Program-made: the position numbers and the translations under genes | The notes under the pieces: generated by a model | The model's database searches: none | The model's input: only the letters and a program-made list of their open reading frames with translations | What the model was told of the DNA's origin: nothing | Part shown: piece by piece, positions 1-10,465 of the stretch | How positions within the stretch are numbered: position 1 is the stretch's first letter | Layout of the letters: every line of letters begins with the position of its first letter | NCBI GenBank assembly: GCA_963575745.1 | Contig: CAUYUJ010000842.1 | Location: 2,501 to 66,500 of the forward strand | Direction: 5' to 3' | DNA: 64,000 nt | Origin: Prorocentrum cordatum | Taxonomy: Eukaryota; Sar; Dinophyceae; Prorocentrales; Prorocentraceae

Positions 1-1000
1 ACCTCTCGGGGGCGAGGGCTCGAAATGTCTGTTCTGGTCCCTCGTCTGGGCACCCTCTTGGAGCCATCTTGGTGTCTTCTTGGGCCGTCTCGGAAGCGTC
101 TTGGGCCGTCTTGGGGCCCTCTTGGGCCGTTTGGGGTCCCCCCTAGTTAGAGCTCTCGCGGGCCGTCTTGAAGCGATCTGGGGGTCCTTTTGGGCCGTTT
201 TGGAGCGTCGGGAAGCGGAAGATGCGAGAACGCCTAAATGCTTCCAAAACCAGGGGGGAAATCTGAGATTTTCCCTCTTGGGGTTCTCTTGGGCGTGATC
301 TTGCAGGCTTCTCGGGGCGTCTTGCAGGGCTTTTGGGCCGTCTGGAGGCCGTCAAGGCGTCTTGGACAGATCGTTCGGCGATTCGGGCCTTCTTGGACCG
401 TTTCGGGGGCCTCTTGTGGCACTCTTGGCCGGTCTCTGGTTTTTGTGGGGCCGGGGGACCCCCCGGCAGGGGGGGAGTCGTTTCTGATTCGGGACCCCCC
501 CCCCCGGGGACACCCCCCCCGCCAGGACCCCCCCCCCCCCTCCTGGTGGGGGAGGGGTCAAAGGGAAGGGCTTCCCTTCGAGTCAAGTGCGGCGTGCCTC
601 AATTTCGCTTTGGCTGGCGGCTCGAGGAGGAGGGCCCAGGGAAGGGGGGGGGGGGGTCGGGCGGCGACGAGCCCGGCGCTTGAGGAGAAGGGCCCAGGGA
701 AGGGTGGGGGAGCGGCGACGGGCCCAGGGGAAGGGGGGGGGGGCGCAGGGAAAGGGGACGACAGACACGATGACTACTCCAGATTTCGTAATAAAAGGGA
801 GGGGGTCTAGACCCTCCAAGACAACCCATTTCAGACCTTCCCCGTGGGAGAACCCTCCAAAACATCGTCCCAAGACCCCCCTCCCTTTATTACGAAATCT
901 GGAGTAACGAATGCCGGAGACGACGACTCGAACGGACAAGCCCCTCACGCAAGCCGACAGGGTCGGCGGACTTGGCGAACTCAGTATATGTCGGCGGCGA
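1..1000 (+). mobile_element. Truncated long TIR element (copy I), 3' portion
   Basis: This stretch matches the inner part of the complete element at 51149-52516 in the same order. Shared blocks are the CTCGAAATGTC segment near 20, the degenerate CTTGGGCCGTCTT repeat, the segment GGCGTCTTGGACAGATCGTT near 354, the hairpin TCAAAGGGAAG...CTTCCCTTCGA near 556, and the block GCCGACAGGGTCGGCGGA near 953. The 5' end lies outside the window and no clear 3' TIR is left near 1000. It is non-coding; the ORFs here are GC-rich shadows. A separate hairpin element is nested at 773-908. Confidence 0.6.
773..908. mobile_element. Hairpin (MITE-like) element nested in copy I
   Basis: Two inverted arms of about 36 bp (773-808 and 873-908) begin ACTACTCCAGATTTCG and end CGAAATCTGGAGTAAC and match almost perfectly; the loop is about 64 bp. 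The host sequence on either side resembles the uninterrupted segment near 52340-52400, so this is an insertion. Flanks ACGATG and ACGAATG may be a degenerate target duplication. Confidence 0.6.
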
Positions 1001-2250
1001 TAAAGCATCATACCTGCGCGCGCACATGTCCAACATGCCACCGCCTTCTGCGCATTGTATCTTCGGCGTGCCATTGTAACACACATTTGCTCATGCTGTA
1101 AAGCAAGTGTGGTTTAGGCGCTCGCGGCCATCGAGCCTATGGGGCCCTCTGAGGCCGTCAGGGATCTCTCTCTTGAGCCGTCGCGGGCCCTTCTGGGAGG
1201 CCCGTGGGCGCCCTTCGGCCCTGTGGGCCCCTTGGGAGCAATCTCGAGGGCCTCGTCGGCCACCTCGTTCTGTCGGAATCATCGTCCCGCGCGCCGCCTC
1301 CTTGCCCGTCTTCGCTGCGTCGGGCCCACTTCTCGATCCTCGCTCCCCCCTCCTCCCTCCCTCCCCGCAAAAGCGTGCAGCCACGATTCCAAAAGGGTCA
1401 AAGATGGATATGACCATTTCGAAAGTGTGCCTTCAGTATTTCACAGCTGGGAATCATCCATACCAGACATCTCTACATCTGAAGCTCTCCGCTCGCGGAA
1501 AGTTCTGGCGGTCATGGTATGTGTTTCCTAATTCCGCGGCGCATGATCCTCTCACTTCCTGGACCCTCGTGCTCGACGTACTCTCGCCTCGGGGCTGGCC
1601 ACTTATGGAGGGGAAGTCGCCCCTTTCATTTGCCCTGCAGGCTTCCTTTTATCGAGGGTACTTTTCTCAAGCTGCGCGGGCATCGCTGCAGTGGGGTCGT
1701 TTTCCGATCCAGTTCCACTGGCCTTCACGTACGGTGGACTTATTGTCAATGTTGTTCAGGGCTGTGATGTTTGGGTCGTGTCGCTTTGTTCAGCCACCCT
1801 TCTCTCGCCCCGCTTCCTGCTTATCGAGCCACTCTTGCCACCTTTCTCTCACGTTTCAGACTCTCTTGATCCGAAGGATGATTTGTCTCGGGCTGGTGGC
1901 TCCCAGGTCATGTATGGTCCTTCTTCTGAATGCGAGGGCTTTCTGGTTATGAACCCGTTGTGTCCTGTCTCTGCAGAGTTACTGGTCCAGGAGGCTCGGT
2001 GTTCCAGCTCTGGGGGCCTGTCTGGTTCAAGGGGTGTTTTTTGTTCCCCAGTCCTTCAGACCTGCTGATTCAGGGCGCGTGCTTCTCTTGCCCAAGGCCT
2101 GTGGGCTTTCTGGCTCAGGTCGTTTCTTGTCGAGCTCGGATCCAGAGCTATCTCCTCGCGCGCAGTGCGGGCGTTCTTGTTTCGTCGGATCTTTCTCCTA
2201 GCTCTGCAGGCGTTCTCTTCGGGGCCCCAAAAACTATTCGGAAAACGCAG
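1001..2250. other. Unassigned sequence, no recognised gene
   Basis: Frames are open for long stretches (for example 1107-1952 and 1691-2068 on +), but several overlap, none shows a motif I recognise, and codon content does not favour one frame. It may be a decayed retroelement fragment. Nothing further can be supported. Confidence 0.3.
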
Positions 2251-2660
2251 ATGCAGTTTTCGCCCCCCCCCCCCCCCCCCCCCTCCCCCCCCCCTCACCC
2301 CCCACCCAGACAAGCTAAATCCAGATTCAACATTTTTAGCGGGATCTCCTGACGGAGGGTTAGCCATGGATTCAGCACTCTTACGCAACTACCGCCGAGA
2401 GATCACAACGGGCCCGAACGATGATGAGTCTGATGGATCTGTATTCGCATTGTCGGTTTGGACGCCCTCGAAGACAGCTTGAAAGGCCGCCAAGGGACCT
2501 TGAGAGGATCCGAACGGGGGCTTCAGATGTCCGCAAAAGATTCCCAACATGCTTCCGACATATTGAACATCGTTCTCTCTCTCTCTCTCTCTTTGTCTCT
2601 CCCTCTCCCTCTCTCTCTCTCTCTTTCTTTTGCTCTCTCTCTCTCTCTCTGCCGCTCTCC
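2251..2660. repeat. C-rich and CT dinucleotide microsatellites
   Basis: A poly-C run lies at about 2264-2310 and CT repeats, partly interrupted, at about 2571-2652. No gene is visible between them. Confidence 0.85.
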
Positions 2661-2741
2661 ACCTTCTCCGCCTTGGCTCTTCGGCTCTCTATGAATGGTC
2701 GGCTCGAGCAGTGTGAGATCTAGATGTATCGTTTCCCTGCC

Positions 2742-2899
2742 ATGTGGCGGACCTGTCCCTCTACAGGAGGAGAATTCAAAAATAGGACAAATAGTCTGGG
2801 GAAGATGTTTACGTATGTTTTGGCTATGTTGGCATGTATGTTATAGTACTTTTCATTGTTCGCCCCAAATCCGCCTGTCGGGGGACATGCCCGGCCTAA
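2742..2899 (+). mobile_element. Short TIR element, copy A
   Basis: It carries both ends of the family: a diverged left end leading into CCTGTCCCTCTACAGG and a right end CCTGTCGGGGGACATGCCCGGCCTAA. The AT-rich interior (ATTCAAAAATAGGACAAATAGTC...) matches copies B and F. The left TIR tip is mutated and no matching target duplication is left, so this is probably an older copy. Confidence 0.7.
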
Positions 2900-2981
2900 G
2901 AATAGTCCCCGACGACAGGGTGGCGTCCACGAAAAGGGTTCCATAGGTGAATCTATTTCGACGCTCGGCGTCCGCGAGAAA

Positions 2982-3062
2982 GGCTAAATCTGGAGTTGAC
3001 CCTCCTCAGGGTGAACGTCTTGACGCTCGCCCAACGGAGGGCTCAGTCCAGATTTCATATTC
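2982..3062. repeat. Short hairpin repeat
   Basis: An imperfect inverted repeat pairs CTAAATCTGGAGTTGACCCTCC with a right arm ending CAGTCCAGATTTCAT across about 30 bp. The AAATCTGGA core is also in the arms of the 773-908 element, in the opposite arrangement. Confidence 0.4.
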
Positions 3063-3254
3063 TTGAAATCTTGATGCCCTCTTCCTTCCCCCTCCCTCTC
3101 CTCTTCCTTCCCTCCTTCGGTTGGCGGGGCCGTGCGTCGAGCTTCAGGCAGCCTTTTCGGGACGGTTCGGGCAAGGAGGAGAGGGGGGGGACAAGGGAAG
3201 GCCCAGGATTGCTCAACTTGCCCTTGGTCGCAGCACCGTGGACTTGCGCCAGGA

Positions 3255-3445
3255 GGAGGAAGGGATGGAGGGCTCGAGAGGAGGAGCAGGAGGAGGAGGA
3301 GGAGGAGGAGGAGGAGGAGAGGAGAGGATGAGGAGGAGGAGGAGGAGGAGGAGGGGGGGGAGGGGGAGGAGGAGAGGAGGAGGAGAGCGGAGGAGGAGGA
3401 GGATAGGAGGAGGAGGAGGAGGAGGAGGAGGAGGAGGACTTGCGC
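3255..3445 (+). repeat. GAG trinucleotide tract
   Basis: Interrupted (GAG)n, purine-rich on the + strand. It adjoins the coding block that starts near 3457. Confidence 0.95.
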
Positions 3446-3456
3446 CAGGTGGACTT

Positions 3457-4151
3457 GCGCCGAGAGGGATCGAGGACTTGGACGAGGTTCCTTGGGGGGC
3501 TCTCGCCTCCCCAGGGCGTCCCTCTGCGAGCCCGGAAGGGGCCCCGGGGGCGCGCAAGGCGGGCCCAAAGGCCCCCCCCAAGGATGTTCCAACAGTGCTC
3601 CTGGAGGACCTCCTGAAGATTCCAAGGGAGGGCCCAACGAGGGGCCTGGAGGCTCCCGACAACACCGAGGTCGTTCGACTTTTCCACGGCAGCAGAGCCA
3701 ACGAAGCTATGCAGCCTTCTGGCATGCTCGGGGTTACTGTCAAGTCGGGCCTGTCCCTCTACAGGGGGAGTATTCAAAAATAATAAAAAATAGTTCGGGG
3801 GCGATTTTTTGACTATGTTTGAATATGTGTTCGGTATTTTTTTTGTTCGTCCAACATCCCTTTGTAGGGGGACAGGCCCGGCCTAAGGTTACTGCATTTT
3901 GGGGTCTGGATGGCTCCCGGATCGCCTCGAAGCTTCCAATTGAGGAATGCGAAGGGGTCCCGAGGAGGGCCCAAAAGGCCCCCACGAACCCCTCCCAGGC
4001 GCCAGAGGAGGCGAAGGAGGAGGAAGAGAGGACGGATTCCCTTTCGGTGGTCCTGGTGCTGCCCTCTGGGGGCCCCTGTCTCTGCCCCTCTCTTCCTCAA
4101 GGCCCTGAGCCTCTCCCCTGCCTCGTCGGGCCGCTGGAGGTTTCGGTGTAG
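3457..4151 (+). CDS. Unknown protein, partial, interrupted by TIR element B
   Basis: I do not recognise the product. One frame runs from the GAG tract to codon GGG-GTT-ACT at 3730-3738, where a 147-bp TIR element interrupts it. After the second copy of the 8-bp duplication GGTTACTG the same frame resumes (GCA-TTT-TGG...) and stays open to TAG at 4149-4151. Leaving out 3733-3887, a stretch with GT...AG borders, gives exact continuity of roughly 180 codons. The left side contains VRLFHGSRANEAM and the right side GLDGSRIASKLPIEECEG, which look protein-like rather than low complexity. A later part is Glu/Lys- and Pro-rich. The 5' start is unknown because upstream is GAG repeat. No domain was identified. 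Open frames on both sides are seen directly; that this is a real gene with an intron is inference. Confidence 0.5.
3740..3886 (+). mobile_element. Short TIR element, copy B, candidate introner
   Basis: The 147-bp element starts TCAAGTCGGGCCTGTCCC and ends GGGACAGGCCCGGCCTAA. It is flanked by a perfect 8-bp duplication GGTTACTG (3732-3739 and 3887-3894). The duplication supplies GT on the left, and the element end TAA plus the first G of the right duplication supplies AG, so 3733-3887 is a canonical GT-AG intron whose removal leaves no trace. The CCTAA end could serve as branch site or acceptor. Confidence 0.85.
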
Positions 4152-5280
4152 GGACGCGGCGGCGCGCGCGGCGCGTCGCGGCCGCGGTGGAGCGCTTGGA
4201 TGCCACAGGTTCGCCTCTCGGGCGTGTCAGTAGTAGTCCAGGACGGATGAGGTCGGTTGATCCCACGTGTTTTTGCCAAACGTGTACATCCAAATGCGCG
4301 AGTCAAATTTCAAGGAGCGTTTTCAAAGGTGAGCCCCCTGACGCTAATCTTGAAGTGTGCAAAGGTAGTCGCCGTGCGCTGGACGCGGATGACATGGCGC
4401 CAGAGACATGAGTATTTGCATCATCGTCGTTGTGTTCGTTGCCATTCGTCAGTCCACTGGTACCCTTTACCGCGGCACTCACCCTTCCCACCGAACTGGT
4501 GGCGTCGCACAGACGCGCTTGACAGGCTCATAACCATGCTCCCAGAAAGGCCCTTGCACATGCAACCACACCTCAGCGTAGCTGCCCCCCCTGTGAGCTA
4601 CATTATTTCCTGAGCAGCCAAGGGCATCGGCGCTGAGCCCATCTAGGCCACCCGTAGTCTGGAGCCAGCTGCAAACCTAGATGTTTCTTTCCCCCCATAT
4701 TGGGCTCGGGTTCGGATGGCAGAGCCTGACATTCGCTCCCCCATGAGGGGCCGAGAGGTCTCCAAACTGCCAGAGCTGAATACATCCCCAGGACGAGAGT
4801 GTGTTCTTTCTTGGCCTGGAGCGGACGGCTTGAAGAGCGGCCGCGGCGTGTATGAATGGAGCTGTAGCGTGTCCGAACAAGGGTGTGCGGATATGTTGTC
4901 GGTTCCGATTTGAATTGCGGCGGAAATGTTTTCCGCCCGCGTGGAATTGTTTTTTTTGCCCTGGGTATGGTTCCCTTCCTGCTTAAATCTGTCAGAAGTT
5001 AATGGTTCTTCGCTTCCGAGAGGCCACAATGCGTGCGCAAAGAGCGCTACCATGTTGAAAAGGCCCACTCCCCGAAGCAGTCGTCACTTCTTTAGCTAAT
5101 CCTGGGATCTCCGTCTGACCGGCCGAAGCAACTCCATGGCGTGATGGCGTTCCCGGGAGAGGCCACAGAGCGTCCACAGTCGAGTCAACAGAGGCCCCAT
5201 GTTACCTAATACGCTCCAATACGCTGTCGACACCATGCTAATCAGAGCTCGAGCGCGCGCGAAGCACGCGACGTTTCTAG
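4152..5280. other. Unassigned sequence
   Basis: Mixed-composition sequence with a GCGGCGCGC-rich patch near 4160-4200. No repeat unit, long coding frame or RNA gene was recognised. Confidence 0.4.
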
Positions 5281-5460
5281 TACATGTGTATGCTGGTGTG
5301 TGTGTATATATATATATATATATACACGGTGGGGGCGCTCGTACAGCCTAGCCTCAATTGGTGTTCCATTGGCTTCCAGACCCGGTACTTCTTAGCTGAG
5401 GGTTCCTCTCGACAAGCAGCAGGACGTGTGTTATACCGATGTGTGTGTGTGTGTGTTTCC
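5281..5460. repeat. TG and TA dinucleotide microsatellites
   Basis: Alternating TA at about 5306-5325 and TG at about 5440-5456, with unassigned sequence between and on to 5600. Confidence 0.85.
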
Positions 5461-5599
5461 CGCTCAGCCTGTACGGGTCCTCGTTGCACCGCCTGCGCCG
5501 TGTTGAAGGGCTTCGGTGGACATCACACACGTTGGCGCCAACACGCGTCCTGAGGATCACCGATCCTGACCCAGTGCCCTCACCGTATGTTCTAATGCA

Positions 5600-6150
5600 G
5601 AACTGCCATCGCCTGCTCGTTCCTCGGCGGCGAGCCCAGGTGGAAGTGAGAGGGAGCGGGCCGTCTCAGAAGGCTCGGAAGTCCCATGGCCTTCTGAGAA
5701 GTCTTCCAAGCTTCCCCCGAAGGCACAGAAAGCTGCTCAGACGCCCATACAGGCCAGAGGGCCTTGAGAAGCCCCGCCGCCTCTTGAGAGGGCTTCCGCC
5801 TTCTCGCTTCCCCCCCTCGCTCGCCGCCGAGTTCCCCCTCGCACACTCTGGTTCTGTTTGTTCTCTCTTACGTGCTGCCGGACGTGATGTGCAGGATGGG
5901 GATTGACTTGCTTACGCTGGCAATGCACCGCTCTGGAAAGCCCTTGCAGACCGGTTCGTGAAGCGCGTCATCTGAGGCACCGTGGTGCCGAACACCCGCG
6001 CCACGCGTAGGGCCGGGCTCTGCCCGCACATGCGTGCCTGCCTGCCTTCCTGTCTCGCTTCTCGCTCCTGCCCGCGCTGCCGCGGGCTCGAAGGCCGGAG
6101 GGCAGGCTACGGCCAGCCCCTTCCACGATGGGCCAGCTCTCCACCACGCT
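5600..6150. repeat. Dispersed AAGGC-type hairpin repeat region
   Basis: The segment near 5640-5780 has repeated short inverted motifs (CAGAAGGC, GCCTTCTGAG, CTTCCCCCGAAGG). Similar blocks recur near 8240-8380, 26650-27030, 35780-35840, 42410-42450 and 49080. I see no gene. Confidence 0.4.
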
Positions 6151-6154
6151 GCCA

Positions 6155-6425
6155 TAGGGGAGGTCCTCCTCCTTCTCCTCCTCTCCTCCTTCTCCTCCTC
6201 CTCCTCCAGCTCCTCCTCCAGTTCCGCCTCTTTCCTCCTCGTCCTCCTCCTCCTCCAGCTCCTCCCCCCTCCTCCTCCTCCTCCAGCACCTCCTCAAGCT
6301 CCTCCTCCTCCTCCTCCTCCTCCAGCTCCTCCTCCTCCTCCTCCTCCAGCTCCTCCTCCTCCTCCTCCTCCTCCTCCTCCTCCTCCTCCTCCTCCTCCTC
6401 CTCCTCCCCCTCCTCCTCCCCCTCC
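6155..6425 (-). repeat. CTC trinucleotide tract
   Basis: Long interrupted (CTC)n, with occasional CAG steps. Polypurine on the minus strand. Confidence 0.95.
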
Positions 6426-6507
6426 AATCCTTTTCCTTATATAAATAACTTCTCCCTGTCGCACCCCGAGGCCAGTTTTCAGGGCGGGCCGGAAGCCTAA
6501 AATCCGG

Positions 6508-7020
6508 CAACGGTTTCACAGATGGAGGGCGGGTGGTTTTCAATATGTGGTTCTCGCCTCAGCGCGGTGCACATTCGTTTTAAACATTTGCAAGAGTTTC
6601 ACGGATTGAAGGCGGGTGGTTTTCAAAATGTGGCTCTCGCCCTAGCGCGGCGCACATGTGTTGTAAAGCATTGCAAGAGTTTCACGGATTGAGGGTGGGT
6701 GGTTTTCAACATGTGGTTCTCGCCTTAATGCCGCGCACATTGGTTCTCAAGGTGTGCAAGAGTTTCACGGATTTAGGGCGAGTGGTTTTAAAATGTGGTT
6801 CGCGCTTTAGCGCCGCGCACATTTGTTGTAAAGTATTGCAAGAATTTCGCAGGTTGAGGGCGAATGGTTTTCAAAATGTAGCTCTCGCCTTAGCGCCGTG
6901 CACATTCGTTTCAGACATTTGAAAGAGCTTCACGAATCGAGTGCGGTTCCTTTTCAAAATGTGGCTCTCGCCCTAGCGCCGCGCACATTCGTTTTTCAAT
7001 CATGCAAGAGTTGCACGGAT
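6508..7020 (-). repeat. 82-bp satellite array, reverse orientation
   Basis: About six tandem units of roughly 82 bp. Each has TTCACGGATTGAGGGCGGGT, TTTTCAAAATGTGGCTCTCGCC and TAGCGCCGCGCACATTCG-type blocks. The opposite orientation is found at 19690-20060, 58950-59316 and 60737-60930. Periodic ORFs across it are repeat translations, not a gene. Confidence 0.9.
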
Positions 7021-7545
7021 TCCCATCATCAACGTACCAAAAATGGTGTTTGGGAAGGATTCAGGATTATGCGGGTGCAGAATTTACGTGGGTTCTCTGT
7101 GTTGAAGTCCTCGGAATGGCGTTTTGGCACGATTCAGGACCGTCAAGACGCAACATTCAGGGTCTTCCAACGGGTGTCTTCCAACGAGGCAGTTCCATCA
7201 ATGGAAATGACCCGTTGTAGGGGCCTATGAAGAGGAAGCTTGGAGGGAGGGTTTACTCCAACATCGTTGATGGCTCTTGGGTTTACACTGGTCCTCCTCC
7301 TCCTCCAGCTCCTCCTCCTCCAGCTCCTCCTCCTCCTCCTCCTCCTCCTCCTCCTCCAGCTCCTCCTCCTCCAGCTCGTCCAGCTCCTCGTCCAGCTCCT
7401 CTTCCTCCAGCTCCTCCTCCTCCTCCTCCTCCTCCTCCTCCTCCTCCTCCCCCTCCTCCTCCTCCTCCTCCTCCTCCTCTAGCTCCTCCTCCTCCTCACC
7501 TCCTCCTCCTCCTCCTCCTCCTCCTCCTCCTTTTCCTCCCTCTTT
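7021..7545 (-). repeat. Satellite-linked spacer plus CTC tract
   Basis: A spacer of about 250 bp (7021-7275, with GATTCAGGACCGTCAAGACGC and the end AACATCGTTGATGGCTCTTG) leads into (CTC)n at 7285-7545. The reverse complement of the same spacer and tract occurs at 19248-19690 and 58375-58950, each time next to the 82-bp satellite. The three parts therefore travel as one composite repeat. Confidence 0.75.
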
Positions 7546-7559
7546 TTCTCCTCCCTCTC

Positions 7560-8500
7560 CTACCCATGGTGGTGGGGGTGGAAATCGGCCCATCACTTCG
7601 CCCGAGAGGGGGCAGGGTCAGGGGCAACAACCGGGGGGTGACAGGCTCAGGGGGGAACGCATCGACCCCCAACCGCCCCTGCGATCGCCGAGAAGCGTGT
7701 GGCCCCCTCCCGCCCAGGAGCGTGCGGAGTTGCCATCGGGGGGCATCTCGCCGAGCTCTCGGCGATGCGTCGCCGATCCCAGGTCGCTGCCCCCCCCCCC
7801 CCGCTGAGCCAGTCCCCCCCCCCTGTCGTTGCCCCTCACAGAGGGGCCGCGCCGCGCATATCCCGCATGTAGGCGGACGGAGGACTCGCCGTCCTGACCG
7901 GCGGCGCGCCGCGGGGAGAAGGGCGAGGGTCGTGGTCTGAGGTTCGTGGACTTTGGGCCTCGTCGGCGGTTCCTGGCGTTTTCCCAGCCGCCGGATGCGT
8001 TGCAGCAGCCGCGCCCCACCGAGTTCGAGGCTCGTTCGAGGCTCGTGGCCTTCAGGCCTCCTCGGCGGTGATGCGTTCCAGCAGCTGCGCCTCGCCGAGT
8101 TCGTGGCCCGTGGTCTTCCAGCTTCCTCGTCGGTTCCCAGCGGTTTTCCAGCCTCGGGATGCGTTCCAGCAGCTGCGCCTCGCCGAGAGCGTTCCGGGAG
8201 GGCCCAGATCGTCCCGAACGGCCGCCGCAGACCCGATGTACGGCCCGAAAGCCGAAGGGGGATGTGAGAGGGGGCAGGCCTTCTCGGAAGGCGGCGGGGC
8301 TTCTCAGAAGCCCTCTGGGCTTCCGAGACGTCATCAGTGGTTTCGGAGGAAGGCTGGAGGCCTTTTGAGCCTTTTGAAAAGGCCCGCCCCCTTTCTGCGC
8401 CCCCCCCCTGGTTCCTGGTCCACGAGCGGCGGACGTGTCCATGTCCACGCCCTCGCGGTCTGGATTCGGGGGCGAGGCCGTGGAGACGCGGTCGCATGAA
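7560..8500. repeat. GC-rich region with a minisatellite
   Basis: Between about 7935 and 8200 a unit of roughly 90 bp is repeated about three times, with the core GCGTTCCAGCAGCTGCGCC followed by TCGCCGAG. A single related unit is near 26040-26150. An AAGGC-type hairpin block follows at 8240-8380. Long frames on both strands lack motifs and are not called as genes. Confidence 0.5.
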
Positions 8501-8597
8501 TACGCTCCGTGCGGGGCATCCGCGGAAAAAAACACTCCGTCTCCGTAGGGTCGCCGCCCAGGGGCCGGGCCCGCGAGGCTGTGGATATGGAAATGGT

Positions 8598-8755
8598 TTC
8601 CTCCTCCTCCTTCTGCTACTCAGTTCTCCTCCCTCGCAGCTCCTCCTCTTCCTCCTCCTCCTTTTCCTCTTTCTCCTCCTCCTCCTCTTCCTACTCTTCC
8701 TCCACCTTCTTCCTCTGCCTCCTCCTCGTCCTCCTCCTCCTCCTTCTCACATTCC
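8598..8755 (-). repeat. CTC/TTC tract
   Basis: Interrupted (CTC)n with CTT steps. Confidence 0.9.
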
Positions 8756-8810
8756 ATACAGGGCCTCGCCTTCGTCGAGTCTCGTCCTATGTGGTAGGGG
8801 GCAAGTGGGT

Positions 8811-8994
8811 GTAGGATGTCAGATATATTGTGCGCACCTACCATCCCCTCCTCCCCCTCTCCCCTCCTCCCTGCGGCAATTTGCGAGAGTACAGCTCTCT
8901 GTGTAGGACGCCAGATATAATGCGCGCACCTACCTTCCCCTCCTCCCCCTCTCTCCTCCTCCCTACGGCAATTTGCGAGTGTACAGCTCTCTGT
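8811..8994. repeat. 92-bp tandem repeat, two units
   Basis: Two copies begin GTAGGATGTCAGATATA (8811) and GTAGGACGCCAGATATA (8903); each ends with GGCAATTTGCGAG and CAGCTCTCTGT. A weaker relative lies near 9845. Confidence 0.8.
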
Positions 8995-9059
8995 CTTTCT
9001 CTGTATGTGTGTGTTGCTGATGTTTGTGATTTGCTTTGTTTATTATCTCTCTCATTTGT

Positions 9060-9103
9060 TTTTTCTCTCTCTCTCTCTCTCTCTCTCCCCCCCTCTCTCT
9101 CAT

Positions 9104-9134
<31 letters not shown>

Positions 9135-9165
9135 TGTTTCCCTCTCTCTCTCTTGCCAAGCACGT
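9060..9165. repeat. CT and TA microsatellites
   Basis: (CT)n at about 9066-9100 and (TA)n at about 9103-9130. The following 9165-9635 holds no recognised feature. Confidence 0.85.
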
Positions 9166-9635
9166 GTGCACAGCCTCATGCCACATCCCATACGCGCAAT
9201 GCCGAGTCATCTTATATACTACGTCTCCTCCTCCGCCTCTATGCAATTACACCTTGCGGATTCTACTCCCCTGTCTTGATTCTGGCGGGAGGATGGTCGG
9301 CCCTCTCCGCGACTTGTTTTTTGCGCACATGGTTTCAAATGCTGATGTGTCTTCTGCAGTGTTACAGTCCGGTGGGCTTTGGTGCTTCATAGTGGTGTTC
9401 CCTCTGCAGCGTGAGCCTCATTTTCTGATCGGCGCTTTGCTCCAGTCGTTCGGAATGGCACTCTCGCCGCCGCGCGGGCCACTTGTCGGAGTCCGAGTTG
9501 TTTTTGTTCATCGGGGCCGCCGCCCTCATTTCCCCTCCTCCGCCTTCCCCTGGCATTCCTGCTTCTCCCGCTCCGTCCCCTCCAGCTTCTGCTGCGGTTG
9601 TTCGTCCTCGTGCTCATCCTTCCTCATCTTCCTCC

Positions 9636-9720
9636 TTTTCCTTCTGCTCATCCTCCTGCTCATCCGCCACCTTCTCCACCTCCTCCTCCTCCTGCTCCTC
9701 CTCCTCCTCCTCCAATGTAC
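9636..9720 (-). repeat. CTC tract
   Basis: Short interrupted (CTC)n. The stretch 9720-10100 has no recognised gene. Confidence 0.85.
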
Positions 9721-10104
9721 GCAGTTCCATTGTTCCGATTGCGCACACCACGATGGGGCCTTCGTTGGAGTTCCAGGTACGTTATGACACGCGTCCGCGG
9801 ATAGAGAAACAATCAGCGCAATGGGAAGGGATGGGTGGGGAGAAAAGGGGTGTCAGATGTGGCGCGAACGCACCTAGCTTGCCTCCCCCCCTCTCCCCTC
9901 TCCCCTTCTCTCCCCTCACCCCCTCTACGAGAGGTTCGCCTCGTGTCGAGGCGGCGGCGAGCCCGCCGTGGGCGTTCAGGGTCAAATTCTGCCAGCGGTC
10001 CAGAATAATCGGCCACCTTGGAACGACCTGATCATCGAAGAGCCGCCGATCGCTGGAGGCTGAGCGATCCACGCGGTGTCAGAGACAAGAACCCGCCGTA
10101 CCAT

Positions 10105-10190
10105 TTTCTCTCCCCCCCTCCCCCTCCTCATCCTCCTCCTCCTTCTCCTCCTCCTCCTCCTCCTCCTCCTCCTCCTCCTCCTCCCCTTCA
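10105..10190 (-). repeat. CTC tract at the R1 5' boundary
   Basis: (CTC)n directly before R1. A tract of the same orientation lies just beyond the R1 3' end (18430-18500), as if R1 had split one microsatellite. Confidence 0.9.
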
Positions 10191-10465
10191 TCCTCGGTGG
10201 CTCCGCAGCGAGGCCCCGCGCGTGCCGTTTTGCCCCGCGGCGGGGCGCACGCGGGCCCGCGCCATCGGGGCCCCCAGCGCCAGGCGGCGCGTCCAGAGGC
10301 AGAGGAGGAGGCAGCGCGGCCGCCAGGACGGCGCAGCGCGAGCGCTCGCCCGCCTGGCACAGGCGAGAGCGCCGAGTGCGCGCGGAGGCGCGCAGAGGCC
10401 CCAAGGCGAGGTTGCAGACCCAGCTGCTGGCGCGACACCACGGCAGTGCACCGCCGACAGCGAGG

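Noticed and set aside
1107-1952. 281-codon ORF as a gene
   Set aside because: Competing frames are equally open and no motif or neighbouring evidence supports it.
6230-6543. Long Arg-, Glu-, Ser- or Pro-homopolymer ORFs over GAG/CTC tracts, here and at about 30 other places
   Set aside because: All six frames of a trinucleotide repeat stay open, so these are repeat translations, not proteins.
6656-7230. Repetitive ORFs resembling a repeat protein (FHGLRVGGFQ...)
   Set aside because: They are the 82-bp satellite read through; the unit length is not a multiple of three, and the same sequence occurs in both orientations elsewhere.
10189-10210. DinoSL relic at the R1 5' end
   Set aside because: Position is right but only about 9 of 16 bases match; no better than chance in this composition.
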